From assembly GCA_947247005.1 (NCBI GenBank), contig OX365946.1, positions 49,874,734 through 49,938,733 on the forward strand: 64,000 nt of DNA. Reading direction: 5' to 3'. This document shows, one piece after another, positions 43,703 through 55,269 of the stretch. Every line of letters begins with the position of its first letter. Position 1 is the stretch's first letter. A program made the position numbers and the translations under genes. Source of the DNA: Spisula solida (lineage: Eukaryota > Mollusca > Bivalvia > Venerida > Mactridae). The notes under the pieces are model-generated. The model did not search any database. It was not told where the DNA came from and was given only the letters and a program-made list of their open reading frames with translations.

Positions 43703-45987
43703 AGCAAAGATCCTACTCAAAAGAAAGCTATTAAAGAGCGCCTAGTCAAAGCTATCTGGCCAGTTCTTTAATGCTTATTTAACCCAAGCCCGTAGATTAG
43801 TTTTAGAAGCTTATTACTCGCTGTTCACCCCACATTTTTCACTGTGGAATAAAGCGATTATAAGCATGCAATGTAGTCAATTTATAAAAGTTATTCTATC
43901 CACATTGATTAGACCCATGTACACCCCCGATCGCTCCTAAATTGAAGAATTTTCCGCCACAAAATAAAATAATGATTTTATTTCCCCAAAATTCCTATAC
44001 TATTTCGACAATAATTCTCTAGAGCTATCTAAGTCGGTCTTGAAATGTAGCACCGGTCGGCCCTGTGGAATCCAGTCGTTGTAATATCTATATCTACTGT
44101 TAAAATGTAATTGTTTTAATTTTGAATATGTTTAGGCCCAAATTGATTAATTATCTTCGTTTCAATAGCTTTGTTATAACATTCCTCTACCACCATGAAA
44201 TTATCTCAAGTATCTCAATTCAAATGAAACATGACTCCGGAAAAGGCCCCAGCCAAATATTCGATGCTTCATGCATCATTTTTAAAATGTATACGTTTGA
44301 TAAAACATTCACATCATTTCAAACATGGTTTAAGAAATATTCGATAAAGATCACCTCGTTTTCCCTGAGTGTAGTAGTATGTTGGACCCTTAATAAGACC
44401 GGAAGTTGGGCACAGCTTTAAATCTCGTATGTTTTTGAATATTACCCTCTGTCCAACCAAGTAAGGGATTGAATCCAAGTAAAAAATTGAAAGACTAAAT
44501 TCCAGCTGTCAAAAATTCCGAAATTACAATTTTCTTCATACTAAGCCTTTCCCTCTCGATTGTACGTCAACAAAGCAATACCGAAAATATATAATGTATC
44601 ATTACCGGTCAATTACCTAACAGGGGAATATTTATGCTCTGAATGAACTCATCATTGTATTTTAAAAGATCGTTTTCTTTTTCCCTAACACGTAGTATTT
44701 AGTTTCCTGTTTCAATCGTCTCAGATGTTAACAATAAACTAATATACATATCGCATGTATAAATAACCACAACCAAAGTACCTGAAACTAAATTGTATAC
44801 ATTAGTTATAATAATGCCTAGCGATATAAATACTGTCGTATTTCATTTTTGGAACTGCCAATACCTGTAATTACATTTTATACCCTGAATTTACAATCCG
44901 GAATTTGCTAGCGTCCAAAAGAATGATGCCATTTCGAAATACGTCCAATGAACCCTTACCATGGTCTTGTGATTATCTTACTCGGGATATGGCGTTTGTT
45001 TTCATATCAACAGCGTCTGGTTGGAATTCCTTTATGTCGCCATATGCATATATGCAGTTGCCATTAAAACATAAACTTGAATGTATAGTAAACTAATGTG
45101 ACCGCCGACAGGATACGTTAGTCCACATAAAAAACTTAGTGCACTTAATGACCTCAAAACACAATGAATCTATCAAATCACATATAGTGCGGAGATAATG
45201 ACCCGACCCAAACCCCAGCAAGAATCCGATACAAGGCCCTGTGCCGACTGTATCAATTTTTCAAGCAAATCGCGCAAATTCGGCCCTTGCGCTCTGTTTT
45301 TGTACCACACATCGAGCGCCAATGTGATATTCTCCTATGAAAGCATACAATCGGGTCATAGATATACACTGTAGCCAGATAACCGCTGTTTAATTATGTT
45401 CATAGAGGGCGAGGATCTCGCCGAACTCCCCGCACCATACGTTCTTCTGATGTAAAATTGCATACCGAACCAACAGCATTACCGTAAAATTACTAAACGT
45501 CACATGTGCACTCGTAACTTTGACATTTCGCAGTAACAGACTGATGCTAAAGAAATATGACAAACACAAATTAAACTATGTATGTATTAATTATACTTAA
45601 CCTAAACTGCAGTTTTGATCGGATGCCCTTTTAAAGAAGTGGAATCAGAATCAATGCCTTCCGTTGACGTCAATCCTTTTCCTAGCTCCTGCAACATTCC
45701 AGTTTCTCTTTAATCATATTACAACTACAATAAAACATAGAATTGTAATAAACAGTGTTTTCATTTGATAATTTTAACTAATCGTGATAATTATACAAAA
45801 TATACATAATTCCTTCTCTTAAAGACCCTAATAGTGTAGTCTGCCCAGGACCACATGATCCTAGATTCTATTTCAATATAGACCGCTGGTAGTATAATGC
45901 AAGTATGTGTTAATTGAACACCGTGGATAAACCTACTTAAAATGCTTACTGTACCACGAGTAAGTTTTGAATCTTGCTACAGCTGGG
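43703..45987. other. Spacer without recognisable genes
   Basis: AT-rich with a few moderately GC-rich pieces (45180-45470), none of which keeps an open frame between plausible splice sites. ORFs of 99 and 63 codons (44122-44421, 44905-45096) have no recognisable features. Confidence 0.4.
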
Positions 45988-46070
45988 ATAAATTGACATG
46001 ATCCCGGCCCCTATGCACACACAAACCGTAAGGTTATTGCGTTGAATATATAAATTTCCGCGAGCAAACT
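45988..46070 (+). repeat. Dispersed repeat, copy 3 of 4
   Basis: TTGACATGATCCCGGCCCCT, AAGGTTATTGCGTTGAAT and AAATTTCCGCGAGCAAACTA; same family as 42062-42132 and, inverted, 3735-3830. Confidence 0.75.
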
Positions 46071-46571
46071 AGCAGTATCGGTCACCTAGATTTGTGTTTG
46101 CATCGCACCTAAGCGTTCTCTGACACTTCCAGCCCATGAAAACATACCAACGACACTATAGATATAAACAGCATAATCAACTGTTAAATTATGCTAATGA
46201 AAGTTCGAGGGGCATATCAAACTCGCCGGACTGTCCTAATTGTTAACCTTATAGCCTAGATTCGAAAAAACAGTGGTCAGTCATCCACTACTAAAAAGTT
46301 AGAAGAAAGTCGTGCCGTTGATTGGCATAACAAAGTACTAGTTACAATCTCGTGCTCAACTGTAAACATAATGACACATTCGCCGATCTTAAAACCATTC
46401 TAAAGTACGCCAGAAATGCACGTGAATTCCGTGGTACAACAAGCGTACTCTACTATAGTTCGATTTCGAGCATTGAGCCGTGACTGCACTTTTAAAGTTT
46501 TAACCATTAATCGATATAGGTTGGTATAAGTTTAATGGAAAATATAAGTAATATAATTAAGGCCAACTATT

Positions 46572-46660
46572 CCGTGCGTCTGAATGGTCGTGACGGTATA
46601 GCGCTTGACACATTGTAAAATAACTTTTGTCTGACCAGGGAAAGTTCGAATCTCACCAAA
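46572..46660 (+). repeat. tRNA-like (SINE-type) sequence
   Basis: CGTCTGAATGGTCGTGACGG and, about 55 bases on, AAAGTTCGAATCTCACC give A-box- and B-box-like elements. An AT-rich tail follows. The anticodon arm cannot be drawn convincingly. Confidence 0.45.
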
Positions 46661-46984
46661 TAAATATATTTTTCTTTTTTTAATTTATACTTACACATTT
46701 TTTTTATTTTATAAATGAACATAACTTGCAATATCCGTGTTATAACAGTATGTGACAAGTCATATTTGTTACATGCTTCAAAATATTTTTAGAGCTGGCA
46801 TGTGTATTGTAGCATGTTATGACGGCTAATCAACGTAATACAGGTTGTCAGTAAACTCGGAATATGGAAACGATCGCTATAAGTGAAAATGAAAAATAGA
46901 ATGAATCAACACATTTTCATGGATTAATTAAAAAAAGGTACTTTAGTTTATATACTCTTTAAATAACATAAAATAATGAATTAA

Positions 46985-47066
46985 AAATATGAGCGAATTG
47001 GGAATTTGAACCACCGAACTTCGGGTTAGAAATCCGGAACGTTGCCGACTGCACTAAACTGTAATT
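46985..47066 (-). repeat. tRNA-like sequence, possibly tRNA-Arg(TCT)-derived
   Basis: Minus strand: CGAATT near the 5' end pairs with AATTCG at the 3' end. TAGTGCAGTCGG is an A box. TCCGGATTTCTAACCCGA forms a hairpin with TTTCTAA as the seven-base loop (anticodon TCT), and GGTTCAAATTCCC is the B box. Mismatches in the stems argue against a working tRNA; a SINE head or tRNA pseudogene is likelier. Confidence 0.5.
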
Positions 47067-47099
47067 CGATAAGAAACAGATAGAGGAAAGAATCACATC

Positions 47100-49186
47100 A
47101 TTAAATAATGACATGCGAACGTAATAAACTATATTATATACCCGCCAAAATGGACTAGTCCGATAGGTCATGGCTCAGAGTTCAAAATTGAACTATACCC
47201 TAGAGCGTATCAGTATAAACATAATACAATGTAACCAAAACAATTTTTATCTTTACAAACCAAGTGTCGAATCAGTCAAACGTCACAGTGGCAAACTACA
47301 AAAGTAAATGATCAGTCAAAGTTTACAATTGTTAATCAAGTCTGCTAATTAATTCACCTGCCGGGTAATACAAAATCATACCAGTACACCAGATATTCGC
47401 CCGGTCGCTAACTTTAAGCCACCAAGTAGTAAAACAAAATAAAATTTCACCACGTGGCTTTACCCTGTGCTATAAGAAGTATAGCCGACAGCATTTGACC
47501 TGTCGCTAATTAATCGTCGTGTGCTTTCGCTACCCTAGCATAAGCAGGTTTCGATAAGTTAAAATGAAGACAATGTACGGATATTCAAAGTTAAACGTTC
47601 TTAGCTATAAATCAGCCATATTGCCCAAAACAATAAAACATTTCCTTTCCGAGACAAACGCACTAAGCTGTACTGTTGTACTGAAGACAAAATAAAATTG
47701 GTACCAGTAACTTTTTACCACGTGGCGTTTAGGCGACAAACCAAGAGTACTAATGTAAGTGCATGGTCCGCTTCACGATTAACTCCAATAATTTATTAAA
47801 ATCAATATACATCACTTGTCAATGCAGAAGTGTTGAAATAACAAACAGAACATATATACACAACCACCGTGCGACACGACAGGTTCAGACTAAAACCCAA
47901 CTCATGTGTTTATATTGATATGCCAAAACTTGTGCTATGAACAGGCTCGTGCCACGGCTATCATTACATGAACATATTCATTACAGACTCATGACAAAAC
48001 TATCATGAATGTTCGATATTTACCAAAGCAATATAAATTGAACTCATTACGTAAGGCACAAAACTGTGCGTCCAGTAAAAAAGCGTGCTGCATGAATTCA
48101 AATTAATTACTTGTCACATTTCTTCGTTTCTTTGATACCTTTTGAATATATGACCTGTTCCACGTGTCATGCAATGACTACAAAAACAATAAACACATTA
48201 CTTATCTTTTCTACCATCTTCAATGTCTCACAGCAATATTTGTGTTCAAATTCGCCGTCCCACTTTCATTTGACCTCGAAATCTCGCCGTCCAAGGTGTG
48301 CACAGTTGTGAAACATCTAACTCGAAGGTTTAGCTGAAGCGTTTGTTAGCAGAATGAGGCCGAAAACCCGGTTACAAGCGCTTATAAAGGGTGCCTGTAT
48401 ACGTCACAATAGTCTACATTGGATGAGCAGTATAAATTGTAACGGTCGATTAGCCTGGTGTGTAGTGACGATAAAAACTACACATGAGTAATAATAATAA
48501 AGTAATACAATAAAACCCGTGCATGATCGAGCCGAAATAAAATGGATTGAATTTTGATTGAAATTAATCCTGATTATTACCACAGGCTCTATACTTTTCT
48601 CAAACACTTCGAAATGCTACCGACGAACTAAATTTGACCTAAAAATATGTGATTATTTCCACGGATACATACATAAAATGCCCTTAGCAAGCTTCAAACG
48701 GTATGTACCATAAGATGAAATACTTTCAAATCATGTATTTTTGGAATCATAATTATGCATACTGTTTATTGCAAAATGCATCCATGCTTAAATATGTAAC
48801 AGCATATTTTTAAAAATGATAACATCCACGGATATGATCAACTTCACGTACAAAATAAGAATATACGAAATGATAACTTCCACGTAAGGTCCGTATCAAA
48901 GTGCAAACAATTTAGTAACCAATCTTGTAATGTTCAGAACTAATAGATAATAATAGCTTATATAAAATATTGCTGGATGTAATACTCGTACATGTATACG
49001 TAGTTGTAAGGTAGCTAAACGACTTTCATTTATACTTGTGTGCCATGATTTAATTGGGTATGTTTGGTTGGTCATTTGATATTGTTTCGCACAAAATTAT
49101 TCGTATTAAGATCCGGCTACGTGTATGAAATGCCAAACACCACAACAAACGGACACCAGTTTTACTTTAACAGTTTATTTTTACAG
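47100..49186. other. Spacer without recognisable genes
   Basis: No exon with convincing splice sites. A short direct repeat around ACCACGTGGC occurs at about 47450 and 47718. A 66-codon ORF at 48111-48311 is not recognisable. Confidence 0.4.
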
Positions 49187-49301
49187 AAATGGACGTAAAG
49201 GACTTTGTAAACACTGCGGTGCAGTTTTGAAGTCTAAATCAGTACTCAATGACCATGAGCGACGTCATGACGGCTGTACACATGTTGTGAAGCCAGACTA
49301 A
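49187..49301 (+). pseudogene. C2H2 zinc-finger exon (partial gene)
   Basis: A strong acceptor (TTTATTTTTACAG, ending 49186) precedes a frame starting RNGRKGLCKHCGAVLKSKS and ending at TAA 49299-49301. CKHCGAVLKSKSVLNDHERRH is a textbook C-x2-C-x12-H-x3-H finger. The single finger, short exon and lack of a visible upstream exon suggest a fragment of a zinc-finger gene or a terminal exon of one. A second zinc-finger exon follows at 50765. Proteins of this type usually bind DNA or RNA; no target can be inferred. Confidence 0.6.
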
Positions 49302-49354
49302 CTTAACACGCCACATGTATGTCGTTGACTGCGTTTCTTTTATTCCACTATGAA

Positions 49355-50100
49355 TCAAAGCACTGAGAGTATTAGTGGGAGGCGATCTGGTTGCTGCTAC
49401 TAAAGCTTAAACCGACTTTACACGTTTAATGTTCGTTTTCTTACTGCCGATCTTGTCTTGAATGTCAAAATAGGCGTATGTGACTATGTAGGCTTGTTGG
49501 GTATCTAAATAATTGTTAAAAGGTGCATATTAATTTATATGTAATACGTGTATTGAATGCGTATCTCAAAAGTGGCTTTAAAATAATACTACGCGCCTAT
49601 TTGTCAGATTCTACAATACCGTCTTGTAATCACTTCCCTCACAGCGTGAGACAGTCTATAGAAAGCGGCTAGCTAGTACAGCGACACCATATGATTGCAT
49701 AACAGTACTTTGCAGACCGTATACGATTCATTGATATAACCATCACTTGACCGTAGTCTGAAGTTTCTAAAAATAGCTTTACAGCCGGGACATTTGATGA
49801 ACACGTCATTTTCGTATTATGAAACAAGTTCGGTATCGGCCGGTGTAGTGATTTGTTTGCAAAAATATCGATTCAACGAACAGTTTCACAATAATTTTTT
49901 ATCTTAGAATAAACAAATGTTGCTGATTGGCTTAAATCAGTTAAAAAATTTGGAAAACATGAAGCAGTATTGGGAATGTTGACAGTTTCTGGAACTACTT
50001 GAATGCGGATTCACATAGCAGCCTAAAGGCGGTTAATTTTGTATTAAGAAATGGGCAATGGTAGTAATGAGAGGCGTTAACGCCTCCCAAAAATGTGGTA
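49355..50100. repeat. 740-bp dispersed repeat, copy B
   Basis: Same orientation and nearly the same sequence as 14023-14760, from CAAAGCACTGAGAGTATTAG to GGCGTTAACGCCTCCCAAAA. It begins about 55 bases after the zinc-finger exon at 49187-49301. Confidence 0.85.
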
Positions 50101-50764
50101 TGTACAAAGTTGGTGCCCACTGTTAATTAAGATTTGACAAAAAATCGCTTCGTTGCTAAGTGGTCTTTTTATTCGATGTAAAACCTATATTGCTTTGAGT
50201 GGAGTTTGCAGGGGCGGGCAGAAATAGTGCCAAGTAAATACCATATAATAATATCTTGTTGACAGTACATCACTGTGTGACGATAATACTTACACATACG
50301 AGTACATGTACGACATATATATGTAGCTTGACATGCATCTCTTGCACGGCCTTATATAGGGACTAGTTAGATGTTCACGGCAGTTAATATATTTATGGTA
50401 CTATACATATAGTCTCCTCGCAAATTCTTAAAATGCATCATCACACGAGGATGGAACAGGTTCACGTATATATGCGTCTACATAAATCTGGGTGCTTATA
50501 GTCTGCCAATCAATTATCCTTTCCATCAGTACCTCTTATACCATTTGAAGATTGTTATAATCTGCCGGACAAGCAATTTGATCGATTCGCTTCAAATTCA
50601 AGATCATGCCTTATTTAAAGCTTGTGGGGTTTGGTTCACATTTTGATTATGTTATTGTTACATTCGTTAAATTCTCAAATATTTGTGTTCTACCTACTGT
50701 TCGAATATCACAATGAATGAATTGTTGCATATTTTTTAATATTCCATGACATTGTATTTCGCAG

Positions 50765-50972
50765 ATGTTCTTCTCGCGGGCTGGAAAAAACAGTAGAGTG
50801 CCCTGAATGTCCTTACACGTGTGGTGGTCTGACCAGACATGAAACGTTTCACAGGGAGCCAGAGTTCAAGTGTGACACATGTGGGGTTACATATCCCTAT
50901 ATATCCCGCGCGGACCCTAGGGACAACTTTGATGTTCACAGCAACGAGAACAGACATCTTTGCTCATTTTGA
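50765..50972 (+). pseudogene. Degenerate C2H2 zinc-finger exon
   Basis: The acceptor TTGTATTTCGCAG ends at 50764 and the phase equals that of the exon at 49187. The frame reads CSSRGLEKTVECPECPYTCG, then GLTRHETFHREPEFKCDTCG, ending HLCSF and a TGA at 50970-50972. After the TGA the frame continues KAFRNVSQA. In a normal finger this position would be the second cysteine (C-x2-C followed by KAF), so the TGA most simply replaces a cysteine codon. Finger spacing is also irregular. Together these suggest decay. Confidence 0.6.
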
Positions 50973-51173
50973 AAAGCCTTTCGTAATGTGTCACAGGCGT
51001 AAATGTAAATGTTAATTATGGATCATTAGGCTGTAATGATATCGTTTTCTTATTGTTAGTAGGGTTTGTACACGCATAAGCAAATACTTACCTAGGTTTG
51101 TTGTTTACAAACATGTATGGTAACGTAAACGTTTTATTCTATAATAATAAGAGTCCCCTAAAGATATACTACT

Positions 51174-51413
51174 ACCTTTTTTAAATTGATTTAATCATTT
51201 TTGCGATCACATTAGCTAAAGCCTACGTAATTAGAACCAATGCGATGAAATTACAGCTGAAACTATCCATGTTGCAAAACACTGTTTTATTTATTGGTGT
51301 TTTGTCACGTAATTTAATGCGACATGGGGCGATACATTGGTTCTAATTACGTAGGTTTTAGCAAAATTTTAATGTAATCAGAAAAAGGATTCAAATAAAT
51401 TTTTAAAAAAGGT
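51174..51413. mobile_element. 240-bp fold-back MITE
   Basis: A 28-bp inverted repeat with one mismatch (GCTAAAGCCTACGTAATTAG at 51215 and its complement ending 51362) extends outward as a weaker AT-rich repeat to ACCTTTTTT at both edges. No coding capacity. Confidence 0.82.
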
Positions 51414-51419
51414 TCAAAT

Positions 51420-52770
51420 GTGCATAGTATAGACCTAGATAATTATTGGCTTATGCATGTACATATTCAGTACCATTCTATAACTGTGTGTTGTACATCG
51501 TAATAATACATATTGTATTAAGTATTTTTAAAACATATGTGTTAAGAATATCCATTTGTTCACTGTAAACTTCAAGTTTTTATTCATAAATATTGTTGAT
51601 GATCAACGTGATGTTGATTTTTCATGTTAGTGCATACCCCACCCCCTCTCAAATAGTGGGTCTATGCTGTATGTTATATGTTTATTGTTCATTCTTATGT
51701 TAGCATTCCTAACAGCTAGTAGTTTTTGTATGCATATGTAATAAGCGGTTGTGCTGGTCTCCTGACAAGTCAACCTCCGACATGTTCAATTACATTTTGT
51801 CTGTTTGTTCTTTTTTGTATGACTTATGTAGTTTTGTTCCTTTTCGTTTGTCTAGTTACCTTTGTATTGCGTCTCTTTATGCTCTGCTATTTTTGCCGTA
51901 TGTTGCATTCCCTGTCCAAGTAATCGTTATATTTTTGTTATTCATAAGAGACCAGTAACACCCTCAGTTTCCTTAAACTTTAAAGATATTAAAACCATAC
52001 ATTTGATTTAATTCAAAGTTTAATCTATGTAAAATGCCAAATAGTGTGTTATACTAGTCAGTTGCACATGTGATCTCATGAATATATGTTCACATTATTA
52101 ATCTGTGATTCAGCATAATTCTGCGATAATTATTGTCTTTATTTGTATATAATGTTTAGAAGAAGTAAACCAAGAACAGTTTTCGTTTGTCATGTTTTAA
52201 TTTCTACCACATCACACTGTATACCCATTCACGTGACAGTCGTTTAGAGTTGTTACTCCTTGCACTTTCACATCAAACACCGATCGTTCCTTTTTGTACT
52301 GCATTACGATCAGTCGATATGTACAGTGCCATCTTTCCTTCTGCCAGTCAGGCACTTTCTATATATTGAATCAAAGGGGTGTTTTCTGAAAGTATATACA
52401 AAACACCCTACCTTTCTTAATGTGTATTAATTTTTGCGTCACTTTGTTCATTTAAAATCTGTATGATGCACATTGTTGACTTCTATTGATCATTTATTTG
52501 GCAATTAGCATACGTTTGGACGAAACAAACCAATCGCTACTATCTATATACCATGTCCGTCTAACCTAAGTGATATATGCACTAGATATTATTAATGTAC
52601 CACTTAATTACAAAGATATGCATGTTTCAATTCAAGACTCTTAAATAATCTCACGATTAGCCCCGATTACACAGTCATTTGGACCCCGTCCATGATTCAG
52701 TAAACAGAAAACCGAACTGAATTATTTCCCGACCAAGCACTATACAGAAACTATCGTGCATGTTTAATAC
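51420..52770. other. Spacer without recognisable genes
   Basis: AT-rich. ORFs at 51726-51958 and 52187-52369 lack recognisable domains and splice support. Confidence 0.4.
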
Positions 52771-52908
52771 CTTGTTTCTATATTATCTGGTAATGTTTCC
52801 GCACTATCAATACAAAGACGACAAGTTGTTTCGTCAGATGTACAAGGGTTTGATGTCTCTTTAACCACGTCATACACATTTATCTTGCTGATGCAGTATG
52901 GAAAACTT
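52771..52908 (-). CDS. Orphan cysteine-containing exon of an unidentified gene
   Basis: On the minus strand a strong acceptor (TATCTATCTTTTGCAG) precedes 138 bases that stay open in one frame: SFPYCISKINVYDVVKETSN, then PCTSDETTCRLCIDSAETLP, then DNIETR. They end at a donor GTATTAAAC after ACAAG. Four to five cysteines and polar residues suggest an extracellular module. The upstream frame is also open (to 53177) but AT-rich and not protein-like. I found no matching neighbour exons, so it could be an internal exon of a gene with large introns or a relic. Confidence 0.45.
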
Positions 52909-53329
52909 CTGCAAAAGATAGATACATTTAATATAGAAGGAATAATCTCGTGATCATAAAAACAACTTTGAACGATGAATATTGTTGACAATACATGGAA
53001 GTTATCTATGTTATTGAATTGGTACGTGGAGTGTACCGTTTCCGTGTAAGTTATCATTTTCCTTTGAAGCGTTTTCATGTGATCAAGAAAGGGCCAAATT
53101 TCGAAATAATGTATGAATACAATTTGCAATGATGGTAATATACTTGTTGTCAAACGGATGTTGCATGAAAGTTGCAAATATGAAGATTACAAGACACATT
53201 ATAGTTATAACGTGCAATTTATCACACAATTTTATTTGACAAACGCTGTCTGTCGGTAGGATTTTGAAGTGTTTGAGAAAAGTGCAGAGTCTGTGGTAAT
53301 GAATATGATATCAAAAGATTCGGTAGACC

Positions 53330-53559
53330 AATCTGCGTACGCTGGTATGTATGACAAACAACATGAAAAAGTAAAAAGCAGTTAAATACCTGATTTTATG
53401 GGTTCAGTCGATGATGTTTAGCGGCCATATTTTCCGTTGAAGTTACCATTCAAACCACGTGATTCCCCACCGTGGCTTTCTATTACATAAATATTTGTTT
53501 AGGCTGGAAAATTGCGTAACACAAAAATCTTAGCCCGGTCGCTGAGTCAGCACCTTTAA
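53330..53559 (-). repeat. Partial TTAAAGGTGCTG element, inverted
   Basis: Its complement starts TTAAAGGTGCTGACTCAGCG and shares GGTGGGGAATCACGTGGTTT and AAATCAGGTATTTAACTGCT with 42431-42760. Confidence 0.7.
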
Positions 53560-54631
53560 TGACTGAGTTGTATAACGCATTTCACCGGAAATAAACTCAA
53601 TCAATCCATATTCAAATGTTTGGCGAATTAAATGCCTGGAAATTGCATTATCATTTCAAACAATGTACGTATCAACATACATTTGATTTTCAAACAAAAT
53701 GGAAAATGTTCGATTAATGTAGTTTGCCTTTGCACTTAAAGCTGTTATAGTCTATTGAAAATGTAATTTCTGTTCTGTTCTGTTTTTTGTTTACATTGTT
53801 TATTGTAGCTTTGTACCGCACTGTGGATATACCACGTGACAAAATGCTGTGTTGGTGAGCTCAAAACGGGTTAAATCGCTCGACCCAGGCAACATTTTTC
53901 CTTTTTATTTTCTTATTACTGGATGAATTTTCATGAACGAAAGGCGAGAGCCGTCTCTTAGCGAGATACACATTGTGTAGTTTCAAATATGAACCCAAAT
54001 CCCTTTATTTTGTCAGAAAGTGCAACCGCGCATTTCCAAAACTGAAAACGAAATGCTGTATTGGTGAGCCAAACACCAAAACATACCAAAATGAGCGGTT
54101 CTTTGCCTTTTTAGCTCATCTGTCACATAGTGACATAGTTATTTTTTGTGATCACTCTTCGTCCGTCGTCCGTCCACAATTGATTGTGAACACACTAGAG
54201 GCAACAGTTATGGCCCAATCTTCATAAAACTTGGTCAGAATGTTTGTCTCTATAAAATATAGGTCAAGTTCGAAACTGGATCATGTGGGGTCAAACACTA
54301 GGTCACAAGGTTAAATCTTAGAAAAAGCTTGTGAACACGTAAGAGGACACAGTTATGAACCAATCTTCATGAACTTGGTCAGAATGTTTGTCTCTATGAA
54401 ATCTAGCTCAAGTTTGAAGCTGGGTCATTTGGGGTCAAAAACTAGACCAGAAAGTAAATTCTTAGAAAAAGCTTGCGAACATATTTGAGGATACAAGTAT
54501 GCACTAATCTTCATGAAACTTGGTCAGAATGTTTGTCGCCATGAAATCTAGTTCAAGTTTGAAACTGGGTCATGTGGAATCAATAACTATGTCACAAGGT
54601 CAAATTTTAGAAAAAAGCGTGTGAAGACATT

Positions 54632-54890
54632 TTATCACATAACTCGCGGTCCAGGAGTGCCGTAAAGCCGTGTCGTAAATATCGTTCGGCACTCCCAGAC
54701 TGTGCAATAAATATTTAAATTAGCTTGACGTGACGTTAGCCAATCCATGCATTGATCCGTCAATGACGTCAGGATAATATCAACGTCGCCATGACGTCGC
54801 GCTCATTGTACCGCTTAATTTTGGCTGAAACATATGCAGCGTACATCATCCTTTTGAACAATAATGTGCATGTTTAAGGTTATGTGATAA
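54632..54890. mobile_element. MITE with TTATCACATAAC ends
   Basis: TTATCACATAAC at 54632-54643 and its exact complement at 54879-54890. Inside, GGAGTGCCGTAAAGCC and GTTCGGCACTCC form another imperfect inverted pair. Inserted in the tandem-repeat block. Confidence 0.7.
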
Positions 54891-54892
54891 AT

Positions 54893-55041
54893 AGAATCTT
54901 ACATTCGAGCTCATTACATCCGAGTTTTATTTAACTCGTTGACAAAAACAATATGACACTCGGCAAAGCCTCGTGTCATATCATTTTGTCCACTCGTTAA
55001 ATAAAACTCGTATGTAATGAGCACTCATGCAAGATCCTCTA
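54893..55041. repeat. Long hairpin (about 53-bp stem)
   Basis: GCTCATTACATCCGAGTTTT (54909) through ATATGACACTCGG pairs with its complement ending TGTAATGAGC at 55022, around CAAAG. Weaker pairing extends to 54893 and 55041. It directly follows the MITE at 54632-54890 and may be part of the same event. Confidence 0.8.
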
Positions 55042-55269
55042 TAGATGACACAATTATGGTCAAATCTTGATGACACTTAGTCAGAATGATTCTCTATATG
55101 AAATCTAGGCCAAGTTCAAAACTGGGTCATATGGGGTCATATGGGGTCAAAAACTAGGCCACATTATTCATAAAATATAAATGATTACCCATGTCACCAT
55201 AAGGGCTTTAATGTTCTACTACGACAGGTGAGCGACCAAGGGCCATTTGGGTCATGTTGTCTAGTGATT

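Larger units (their letters stand above)
54110..55265. repeat. Tandem repeat element (TTAGCTCATCTGTCACATAG head)
   Basis: Starts TTTTTAGCTCATCTGTCACA and contains about four ~125-bp units with ATCTTCATGAAACTTGGTCAG, AATGTTTGTCTC, AAACTGGGTCATGTGGGGTC and ACTAGGTCACAAGG. It ends GTGAGCGACCAAGGGCCATT. This layout is widespread in bivalve genomes. It is interrupted by two hairpin elements (54632-55041). Confidence 0.75.

Noticed and set aside
46985..47066. Functional tRNA-Arg gene
   Set aside because: Stem mismatches and an eight-base-like anticodon loop; better explained as a SINE head or pseudogene.
52909..53177. Upstream extension of the orphan exon to a 137-residue protein
   Set aside because: The extra part is AT-rich, repeat-like in composition and separated by a strong splice acceptor.
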